From assembly GCA_900073065.1 (NCBI GenBank), contig FJOG01000029.1, positions 321,210-385,209 on the forward strand: a DNA stretch of 64,000 nt, given 5' to 3'. The position numbers were made by a program, and so were the translations under genes. Every line of letters starts with the position of its first letter. Position 1 is the first letter of the stretch. Below, one piece after another: positions 33,929 through 43,014 of the stretch. The notes under the pieces are model-generated. The model worked only from the letters and a program-made list of their open reading frames with translations. It did not search any database and was not told where the DNA came from. The stretch is from Phialocephala subalpina. Lineage: Eukaryota > Ascomycota > Leotiomycetes > Helotiales > Mollisiaceae.

Positions 33929-35701
33929 ATGAGCTCCTCAAAATCACCACATCTCACTGGAGGAGAGGAGGAAGCATCTACGATGGTGCGCGCGACCCTC
34001 AAACCGGTGCAGCAACGCGAGAAACCCTCCCTCTGCGCATTCCTCGACAAACTCCCTCGCGAGATCCGAGATCACGTCTACAGTTACCTGCTTGTGGACC
34101 CCATATTGGCAGAAGTGGGCTCAATATATCTTCCTGGTGAGCTTGATGGAGATCTCTCAATGTACATCCGCGCACCTGATAGCTACGACCTGTTCCCCTC
34201 GATCTTGCGAACTTGTAACAAGATTCATGCCGAAGCTTCCGAGACTGTCTATACACGAAACACTTTTATCATGGACTTTACTATGGAACATACCATACGC
34301 TCGCCTATCTTTCGACATCCAATCACAACCACGACGCGAGTTGCTCGCTCGACCGAGGTCCTTTTCACGCAACTCACGGTGCCGGTATGCAATACGGTTC
34401 TCACAAAAATTAAGCGATGGAGAGTCTTTCTCAGCGCCGCCGAGTTAGATGAATGGTCGATTATGGAAGGCCAATGCCCTAGAGAAGATTTCCTCACGTT
34501 CTGCAGAGCGATCTGTAACGTGCAGTTGCTCTCACTGGATGTTCTTTTAGTTCCAGACATTGAAAATGGCGAGGAGAAGTACGGCATTGGACGAGTTTTA
34601 CAACCATTACAGCTGCTTCGCAACGTACAACACCTTGAGATCTCTCAAGCCAACATGGTCCCTTGGAGTCACGCAGATAGCATCCGAAACGACGATGGAC
34701 GATCTGCTCCGATTCTCCCTTCACAACTCATATCGAAAATCAAGACGGTAGTTCAAGGCAACAGCCTTCCAACCCATGTCTTCAAGAAATATGACCGCAT
34801 TGTCCCGTACGCCCAAGCCTTCGAGCGTAACAAAGGCTTTGCGGCGAGGATGAAACCAGATTACTTCTCTTTTCGAACATCAGATTGGTCAAAGTTCGAC
34901 AACCGCGGTTCTAGGTCGTATCCTAACAGTCCATTCAAACGAGGCGAAATCCATCCAGTCGAGAACGCGCTCGAGTTTGCTGCTTTCGCCAGCGAGGCCA
35001 ATGACATGGCTCTCTTCAAGACCAGCAGACAGACAGTCATCGACTTTCTCGAGCCGCAATTCGCCAGAATCCAGCATGCTGCTTTGCAAGTTTCCAGCTT
35101 CGTCAAATGCCACAAGAGGCCCGGTCGCTTCCTCGACATCGAAGGATACTCCCCATATCGATTCGGCATGCAAAAGCTCCCCATCTACGGCGAAGCCACA
35201 CTCCTCCTCGAACAATATGCTGAAAGCTTCGTGAGAGATATACCATATAGCAAGCTAGTCGAGTTGCGTCTGGAGGGAGAGGACTGGAAGTCTGTTTACC
35301 GCAATCTTCCTCGCGAAGTTATGCTTCAGAAATTGAGCCTGGTTATCGAGAAGAAAGAGATCAATCACGATCAGTTCTTCGGATTATTCAAGGCATTGGT
35401 GGACGATATGGACAAACAATACATTGAGATACGAAAGACACGAAGTGAGGTGTTTGAGTCAGATCCAAAGGATCGTCCTGACCAGCCGGGGAGAATGAAT
35501 TGGGCTCAGGGATGGGAGCTGTCGGAGATGGTGGATTGGTCCGTTAATGAGGCTGGTATTTATGACCTGAGCTATTACGACAGACTTGGTGTCACCAATA
35601 GGTCGGCCAATGCCAGTTCTATTCCGGTCCATGAGCAGCAACGGGGCCGGATTGGGGAGGGTGATGACTTTGACGAGGTATGGGGAGATTTGAGAGAGTG
35701 A
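33929..35701 (+). CDS. Array paralogue C: F-box-like (2EXR/DUF7730-type) protein, intronless
   Basis: One uninterrupted frame of 590 residues from ATG 33929. It lacks the N-terminal coiled coil of A, B and E and opens with a short disordered segment. The F-box-like start FLDKLPREIRDHVYSYLLVD lies at about 38-57 and SILRTCNKIHAEASETVYTR at about 91-110. In A and B an intron sits inside this N-terminal part; its absence here suggests intron loss or a retrocopied origin. Shared blocks are VPYAQAFERNKGFAARM, IHPVENALEFAA, YAESFVRDIPYS, LPREVMLQKL, VDDMDKQYIEIRKTRSEVF and MVDWSVNEAG. The protein ends DDFDEVWGDLRE, like A. This is the cleanest array member for defining the family. Confidence 0.85.
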   Translation: MSSSKSPHLTGGEEEASTMVRATLKPVQQREKPSLCAFLDKLPREIRDHVYSYLLVDPILAEVGSIYLPGELDGDLSMYIRAPDSYDLFPSILRTCNKIHAEASETVYTRNTFIMDFTMEHTIRSPIFRHPITTTTRVARSTEVLFTQLTVPVCNTVLTKIKRWRVFLSAAELDEWSIMEGQCPREDFLTFCRAICNVQLLSLDVLLVPDIENGEEKYGIGRVLQPLQLLRNVQHLEISQANMVPWSHADSIRNDDGRSAPILPSQLISKIKTVVQGNSLPTHVFKKYDRIVPYAQAFERNKGFAARMKPDYFSFRTSDWSKFDNRGSRSYPNSPFKRGEIHPVENALEFAAFASEANDMALFKTSRQTVIDFLEPQFARIQHAALQVSSFVKCHKRPGRFLDIEGYSPYRFGMQKLPIYGEATLLLEQYAESFVRDIPYSKLVELRLEGEDWKSVYRNLPREVMLQKLSLVIEKKEINHDQFFGLFKALVDDMDKQYIEIRKTRSEVFESDPKDRPDQPGRMNWAQGWELSEMVDWSVNEAGIYDLSYYDRLGVTNRSANASSIPVHEQQRGRIGEGDDFDEVWGDLRE

Positions 35702-36421
35702 ACATGAAGTGGGTGTCTGTGAGATTAAAAGCTTTGTCTTGTACAATTCTACTTCAGGCTTTCATGATGAGAACTTGGAATTCATAACCTCCTGGGCACT
35801 GAAAAAGCGGTTCGTGTACAATGCGTGTTAATCTACCTGCTCATGAATGACTTGATTTAAACAGGGCCGCGACAGTTGGCCAATTTTCATCAACTGACTA
35901 CAGTCTTATGACGTCTTCGTTCTCCCTGACAGCCACCGTTTTAAATCTCTTACCCTTGATAGCATTTGAGGAGGCCAGTCTAGGCTAACGCTCGTCCTTG
36001 CTCAGAGAAAGTTGGCTAAGGAAGTCCGGATACGGCTAGTAAATGGAAAGCCCTGCAACTGACTTTTCAAAGGTTTCATATATCACGATCCTGATAGGGC
36101 AACAATACGCGTTGAAGAGTTATTACATAAACAAATTTAGTTTAGGTCAAGTGTGTGAGTTCTCTGATCTTTGCACCATAGTCCCGCTTCCTTCAATATT
36201 CAATTTTCTTGTGATTTTCTGTGCAGAATTGTTTTAGACAGGTTCTTGGTAACCATAGGGTCTTTGCTCTTGAGCAAATCAGTGGTTCATCAACGCTCCA
36301 ATCAGCCGTCCCCCCAATTCTCAATTGCTGAATATCAAGCACCCGAGAGTAAGCTTGATCATCTGCGCCATAGATCTCTCGTCTCGATTTTGAAAGGGCG
36401 AAATATGTCGAGTCTAAATCG
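35702..36421. other. Convergent intergenic region C/D
   Basis: Lies between the ends of paralogue C and the oppositely oriented relic D. Moderately AT-rich. No gene or clear repeat seen. Confidence 0.45.
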
Positions 36422-38057
36422 TCAACTGCTGACTTGAATAGAGCAATTAATGGAGCTAAAAGTCTCCCTCTTCTGTGTTGAAGAGCTCGTTAATCTGTTT
36501 GCTCTGTATTTCAAACGCTGATGCTGAGTAAAGGAGGTCAAATTTAGGCTGAAGTAGTCGAATGTTGATCTTGTCCCAGTTGGTACGTCTCTGACGAAGG
36601 ACTCTGCACAATCTGACAGAAGAATAACACCCAAGGCGGCCTCAGCTTGATCATGGGAGTGACTTAGGTGCTCCTTCGACAAAAAATAATGTGGTTGCCT
36701 TTGGCTCTTAACCCACTTGTTCATTTGACAAGAAGCCTCCTCGATGCGGCGATATTAGGGGTCGAGATACTCTATAATCTCGTCTCGGGCTACCAAGAAA
36801 CTCTCAACGTCGTTGTCTTCACTCGCTAAGCTAGCATGGTAAAGTCCAAGCTCAACGGGATGCACGGGACTTCTCTTGAATGGACTCTTGTATCCGTTGT
36901 TACTATGCCCTCCATCTTCGGCAGCATAGGCTCTTACCTCTCCCCATCTGGGTTGCATCTCCTTGCGGAAGCTTTCGTTTGCTTCGAAAGCCTTAGCATA
37001 TGCTAGCAGCTTTCTAAACATTTGGAAGACTCGCGGCGCAGGTGAACTACTAGCGATAAGTGACACCAGCTCTGTTTCGTTGTCAAGCGAGAGTGAGTAT
37101 GGTATGAGTGTGTATTGGGTCAGTTGAGGCTGACGAATCGGTGCTTCGTCTATTGGGAGATTGCCAAATTGCAATTTGGTGTTGCGAACTAAGGATAGAG
37201 GCTTTAATAACTCCAAGGGATCGAAATACTCAATAATGTTGTTGACGGTCCTGTGTTGCCCTCTGTGTACCTTTACACCCTTCGGAATAATTTCACATCT
37301 CAGAATGTTGGACTCGGCTTGGCACAATCCTCTACAGAAGCTAGTAAAGCTTTCGTTTGGCAGTGGGTCACGTAGTTCTTCCTTGGATGTGCTAATAACT
37401 ACTCTCCAACTTTTGACCTTTGCTGTAGCCACCATCGTCTCAATTTCTTCTGCTTCGCAATAATCGATTCGAAAGATAGGGGAGTCGGCGAAGTCTCTTC
37501 GACTGAAGCCAACGGTGAAAACATTCCAGTCCTACAGAATAAGAATTGCTTCGTCATAGATTTGCTTCATCATAGATTTGTCGGCAAGTTTGTAGTATAT
37601 TTGGATGTAAGTCAAGCAGCTCGACCTGCAAATGATCCTTACCCCAACCGTAAAGTACTTTCGTGGAGGATAGCAGAGGGTTGACGGGGACGTGTTTGTA
37701 TATCTCATCTCGAATCTCTCGGGGAAACTTATCGTAGAACAGGCTGCCTGTTTTTGAGTTCTGACTTTCCAGTGTAGTGGTCGTAGAGTTTGTGTTGTGT
37801 TGTCCTCGGTGGACGGTCCGATTTGGAGCTTCAGTGCTTGGATCTCTTGGTGCGCTTGTGCAAGAGCGGCTTGCAGTTGCGAAATTGTCCATCTGGGAGG
37901 TATCACCCAACGGAGAGGGAAAGGACGTACTGGTACTATACGTCGTTATAGGTGGGAGGGATAATGAAATTGAACTCGTACTAATTCGGCACATCTTGTT
38001 CGGTACATTCGGATGTGGTTGCGATCGCTTGCGCCTTCTGCGGGGTCGATGCTCCAT
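36422..38057 (-). pseudogene. Array paralogue D, inactivated copy in reverse orientation
   Basis: The minus strand reads through the family in order but in changing frames. The coiled coil ISQLQAALAQAHQEIQALKL (near 37870-37820) is in one frame and KTGSLFYDKFPREIRDEIY (near 37750) in another. ILQTCRQIYDEA is followed by a 16-bp tandem duplication (caaatctatgacgaag and its near-copy, about 37545-37576) that shifts frame. The next readable blocks are FADSPIFRIDY, VKSWRVVIS, LAYAKAFEANESFRKEM, VHPVELGLYHAS and EYLDP. A TAA then stands where A, C and E have Gln before Tyr. CAESFVRDVP remains further on near 36620, after which the C-terminal signatures are unreadable. It is full-length in origin and dead. 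Some stops fit CAA-to-TAA changes typical of RIP. Confidence 0.8.
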
Positions 38058-38995
38058 CGTCCCTGTATCTTGTTAGTCGAGGCATTATCAAGCATGGATG
38101 GAGAAGTATGCAGATTGTGATCATGCACTTACGGGGCTGAAGCACATGCCATGTCTTTTGGGTCCTCCAGCAGTGTGTTCACGGAGTTCGGAGTAGAGGA
38201 AAGTTGTTCGAGATCAGCAGGGTATAGAGCGCATGACTAGGATAATAACTTACATGCTGGTATGCTCCATTATGCCGAGGAAAAGTCTGTTTCAGAGATT
38301 GAGGGAAATAACAATCTTGAGATGTTGTTGAAGTAGTTGTGAACCGAAAGAAGAGGAGATAGTGGCGCGCAAACTTTTCGCGTCCTGAAATAATCTGCCT
38401 AGCTTTCGCCTTCGGACACCCGTCGACTTTCTAGAAGCTCGATTCACTTCTCAGTCGTTGGACATTTAATTTAATGACGTCCTAGTAGTCAGTCTAATTT
38501 CTGCTAGTCCCAAAGACAATCTAGAAGCCAGCTCTTTTTTCACGTGAACTACTCCTCGAATAACACTTAAGTAGCGATCCAACGAACTCGAACAACTCAC
38601 CGTCAAAACTAGAACAGACCCATGCTAGCGGTTTATCCCGCGCTAAGGACAATCTACATTTCAGGAACATGATCTTTCGATCAACAATATTCCATCAACG
38701 GCAACCGCCCACCTCCATTCAACATACCTAGAAACGCGGCGTGCTCTTGATCTTTTCAAAGAAAGGCATAACCAAGGGAATAGATTCGGCAACGTAAATG
38801 CTTCCTCAATCTTCGATTCTAGAACAATCTGACCAATTCTAGGCCTCGCTCCTCTCCGGAGACGGACAATGAGAACAACACAACGGCTATGACGAACGGG
38901 TTAGTCTTTATGCTGCCCAGCTCCGATAATCAAGTACTTACATTTGCCATAATAGCATATCCCAGGCCAACACAGACTTCGCAGATATCTCAAAG
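38058..38995. promoter_or_regulatory. Divergent intergenic region D/E
   Basis: About 940 bp between the start of relic D and paralogue E. A possible small 5' exon of E (atgacgaacgg followed by gttagt near 38890) exists, but its phase does not join E cleanly, so I start E at 38996. No other element recognised. Confidence 0.4.
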
Positions 38996-40939
38996 ATGAA
39001 CGTCGACGAGCTTCGAGCTGCTCTTGCGGAATCCCTTCGAGCGAACGCGGCATTACGGGTCAAGCAACAACGACACACCGAACCTCAGGATGCTGCCACC
39101 ATTGAAGCTCAATTGCCAGTCATGAAGACAGGAAGCCTGTTTTTAGATATGTTGCCTCGGGAAATCTGGGATAAAATCTATCGCTTGCTTCTGGTGAACA
39201 TAGATTTGGGATCCCACGGGCAGTTCCAAAAGGTATGGGCCGGTGATTGGACTATGCCACATAGGTTCGATCTATCAGCTGGCCTTCTACGAACTTCCCG
39301 ACAGATTCATGAGGAAACTTCAGCAACTCTCTATGGCGAAAACACGTTCGTGATCAGTTTCGGGGGAAGGGATATGGTGCTGAGTCCACTTCTACGGTGG
39401 TTTTCGCAGGGGTGGGGTGAAGACCCGATCCCCACACTCTCTACCTCAATCGCAAAAGTCAAACGATGTACCGTCGTCCTCACAGCGAAGCAAGGTGAGC
39501 GCCCGTCTCTCCCAGATTACGAGTTCGTCAAGTTCTGTCAGGCTCTATCCCAAAGCCCCCTCACGCACCTTGAAGTCCTAGTCTTGCCGAAATTGATCTG
39601 GTACAATCAAAGCCAATGCACATATGATCCTCTCCCCGAGGTTCTTTATCCACTACAAATACTTCGAGGAATCACTAGCTTCCACCTGGGTGACGTTCCC
39701 TTGATTGAGTGTTACACCTATGAGACCGCCTACTTGGACATGATCTACTCAACCGAAAGCTTGATTACGCCAGAAATACAACAGGAATTCGAGACGCTTG
39801 TCAAAGGAACTGGCCCTGCTCGGCGAATCTTCAAGATGTTCGATGCTCTTCTGGCTTATGCTCAGATGTTCGAGATAAATCCGGAGATCCGTAGCGAGAT
39901 GAAACCGCAATGGGGTGTCAAACGCAACGATTCGAATCACAAGCGCTGGGCTTGGAACGATGGATGGGGCAGCTTCCGAAATACAGACAACCCGTTCTTG
40001 TGCAGTCCTCTGCACCCCGTAGAGGACTCCTTGCAAGACGCAAGTATGGCAATCGAAGTGGATGATATTGATCTCTTTGTTCAAGCTCGGCAAAATACTC
40101 TAGAGTACCTCGAGCCACAGTATCAACGCATTATGGTGGCTGCTCGTGAGGTGGCCGAATTTGTCAAAGAGCACAAGATTTGTAGTAGCTTCTTAGACGC
40201 TCACTCTCGTCCAGAGAGTGTTGACTTTGCCATCGCCATCGAATCAGTTATGGTGCTGGAACGATATGCAAAGTCCTTTCGCAGAGATGTACCTCCCGCC
40301 ACCGAATTCAACATCAGAAAGATGAAGCACAGATTCCTTCTGGGCTATTCTGCCTTTCCACGAGAAACCTCTTTGCGTCATCTGGGCGATTGTCTGGATG
40401 CTACCGAGCAGCGCTATCCTAAGAACGTCATGAAGTGGTGCGACTTCTCCAACAGCTTCAGACTCACGCTTCACGACATGGATGAGCAATATCTTCAGAT
40501 CAGGGAGGCAAGGAAGAGAGTCTACGACTACGATGATGCTCAGTACCCTCTGGATATAGATCTCGAGTTTTGGAGATATGACGAATTGATTGAATGGAAC
40601 GTCAACGAGCCTGTCATCACCATTGAATCGGCGCCACCACCTGCTCCAGCTCCAGGTCTATCTCCAGGTTCAAGTCCAACATGGGGATGGGGAGAGCAAG
40701 ATGAGGCAGTATCGACACCTCACACCAAGGAAACCCGCAACGATGAAGATGCTTCAATAGATGCTGCCATAAATACAGACGGTAGTAATCACTCCGCCGC
40801 AGGCAATGATGGCATCGACTCGTGGGCCAGCAATGCACCAGCAGATGCAGTTTTTGAAGAAGAACCTCCTCATGATGGGCCAACTACTGCTCGGGGCAAG
40901 GCGTTTAATTCATTTCCAGTAAAGCATTCGATGTCATGA
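38996..40939 (+). CDS. Array paralogue E: F-box-like (2EXR/DUF7730-type) protein
   Basis: One frame of 647 residues from ATG 38996. A short coiled coil opens the protein (about 2-24, VDELRAALAESLRANAALRV). FLDMLPREIWDKIYRLLLVN is at about 49-68 and LLRTSRQIHEETSATLYGEN follows. Shared blocks: LAYAQMFEINPEIRSEM, LHPVEDSLQDAS, FPRETSLRHLGDCLD, LHDMDEQYLQIREARKRVY and LIEWNVNEPV. The region between IHPVE and the coil before LPRE is the best conserved; the C-terminal 120 residues are acidic and P/S-rich. Compared with C, the Lys of DMDKQY is Glu here. Being in one frame with all blocks present, it is probably functional. Confidence 0.82.
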   Translation: MNVDELRAALAESLRANAALRVKQQRHTEPQDAATIEAQLPVMKTGSLFLDMLPREIWDKIYRLLLVNIDLGSHGQFQKVWAGDWTMPHRFDLSAGLLRTSRQIHEETSATLYGENTFVISFGGRDMVLSPLLRWFSQGWGEDPIPTLSTSIAKVKRCTVVLTAKQGERPSLPDYEFVKFCQALSQSPLTHLEVLVLPKLIWYNQSQCTYDPLPEVLYPLQILRGITSFHLGDVPLIECYTYETAYLDMIYSTESLITPEIQQEFETLVKGTGPARRIFKMFDALLAYAQMFEINPEIRSEMKPQWGVKRNDSNHKRWAWNDGWGSFRNTDNPFLCSPLHPVEDSLQDASMAIEVDDIDLFVQARQNTLEYLEPQYQRIMVAAREVAEFVKEHKICSSFLDAHSRPESVDFAIAIESVMVLERYAKSFRRDVPPATEFNIRKMKHRFLLGYSAFPRETSLRHLGDCLDATEQRYPKNVMKWCDFSNSFRLTLHDMDEQYLQIREARKRVYDYDDAQYPLDIDLEFWRYDELIEWNVNEPVITIESAPPPAPAPGLSPGSSPTWGWGEQDEAVSTPHTKETRNDEDASIDAAINTDGSNHSAAGNDGIDSWASNAPADAVFEEEPPHDGPTTARGKAFNSFPVKHSMS

Positions 40940-43014
40940 TAGGATTGAGACACTGTGGCTTTCTTTGCGTTGGGGATGCAGGTTGTTGACGATATCAGCC
41001 CAAGTTTTCAGTTAGCGTTTTCGCCATAGAAAATTCATGTACCATATTCTGAAGACGACGTGATTTTGTACTTAAACGTGATTTTCCAAAATATGTATAA
41101 AAACTACAACTAACCTACTCGCCATTTTCAGAAGCCGGTCTGGAAGCTTTAGAGCCTAATACAACACAACCCAAACTTTCATTGAGAAGCTGAATTTAAA
41201 TTTTTCTAAATCTTAAAACGACCTCTGGTAATCTTGTAATCAAGATAACGGAATGTTTTGGGATATTTTCGTTGCCAGAAGTTGTGACTTTGGTCTAGAA
41301 TCTAGTTAGTTAACTGAATATGAAATGAGAATGCCGGCGCTTTCAACGTCCCAGACTTGTCCGGACAATCTCAGACCTTGGTAGGCTTCCTGATTATTGG
41401 AAGTACTGAATGGAGGAATGAAGACCCACAAGTTCCAAACTGGTCGAGGAAATTGAGCTCAGGCCAGGAGGAAGATTACCTGGCCGTAATGCCTCGGGGA
41501 TTCGAGGGTGTAAAGAGGATTTAGAAAGTGGTGAATGGTAGAATGTTGTAGATTCCTCTCCCAATGGAGAGATAGATGCTCTTATCACTAAATGCTCTCA
41601 GTCGTTTGATGTTGTGGAACTGTATGTCATATCAAAGCTATGGGGTGAGCCTAGCACAATCATCTGCAAATGTTTTTCGGTCAAGCAGAGCGACCCTCAA
41701 ATGGAAATAAATGCGAACCAAAAAAAACTAAATTTTGATGAAAAGGTAGCGAAAGATGTTTCCATCATAAGCGTCGCAAGTTGTGGCGATGCCAAGACAT
41801 CGCTTATACTCGGCTATTCAAGGGGGCTGGTAAGTATCTCTGGATAATTTAATTTACTTAGATACTATATATATTTCCTACAAAATGAAGTCTGCTTATA
41901 GAGAGAAGATTACGCGATTTACACGCATGAATTTAGAAAGCTTTAAATATTAATTAATTGAAGTTATATTAATATAAAGTAATTTTTTGAATTTTTTTAT
42001 TAATATTTATAAAAAGATTTATAAATATCTAATTTTGGGGTTTGGTTATTTAATATATAAAAATTAAAATTAAAAATAAAATAAATTTCTTTTTAAGTTT
42101 TATATAAAAAGTTTATATTTTAAATTTTAATATAAAAAAATAATTGAATTTAAAAAATAAATAAAGTTTAAAAAAAANNNNNNNNNNNNNNNNNNNNNNN
42201 NNNNNNNNNNNNNNNNNNNNNNNNNNNNNNNNNNNNNNNNNNNNNNNNNNNNNNNNNNNNNNNNNNNNNNNNNNNNNNNNNNNNNNNNNNNNNNNNNNNN
42301 NNNNNNNNNNNNNNNNNNNNNNNNNNNNNNNNNNNNNNNNNNNNNNNNNNNNNNNNNNNNNNNNNNNNNNNNNNNNNNNNNNNNNNNNNNNNNNNNNNNN
42401 NNNNNNNNNNNNNNNNNNNNNNNNNNNNNNNNNNNNNNNNNNNNNNNNNNNNNNNNNNNNNNNNNNNNNNNNNNNNNNNNNNNNNNNNNNNNNNNNNNNN
42501 NNNNNNNNNNNNNNNNNNNNNNNNNNNNNNNNNNNNNNNNNNNNNNNNNNNNNNNNNNNNNNNNNNNNNNNNNNNNNNNNNNNNNNNNNNNNNNNNNNNN
42601 NNNNNNNNNNNNNNNNNNNNNNNNNNNNNNNNNNNNNNNNNNNNNNNNNNNNNNNNNNNNNNNNNNNNNNNNNNNNNNNNNNNNNNNNNNNNNNNNNNNN
42701 NNNNNNNNNNNNNNNNNNNNNNNNNNNNNNNNNNNNNNNNNNNNNNNNNNNNNNNNNNNNNNNNNNNNNNNNNNNNNNNNNNNNNNNNNNNNNNNNNNNN
42801 NNNNNNNNNNNNNNNNNNNNNNNNNNNNNNNNNNNNNNNNNNNNNNNNNNNNNNNNNNNNNNNNNNNNNNNNNNNNNNNNNNNNNNNNNNNNNNNNNNNN
42901 NNNNNNNNNNNNNNNNNNNNNNNNNNNNNNNNNNNTTTATTTATTTACCTTTGAAAAATATATATAAAAGGTAAGGATCCAAGCTAAACCATATTTTAAT
43001 TATTTATATATATT
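40940..43014. repeat. Intergenic and AT-rich block with assembly gap
   Basis: About 40940-41850 is the 3' flank of paralogue E and has no gene I can support. About 41850-43010 is an A/T-dominated block like 1-680. It includes the run of n at 42178-42935 (758 positions), an assembly gap, probably because the repeat could not be resolved. The CocE-type gene ends only a few bases after the AT-rich sequence stops. Confidence 0.7.
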
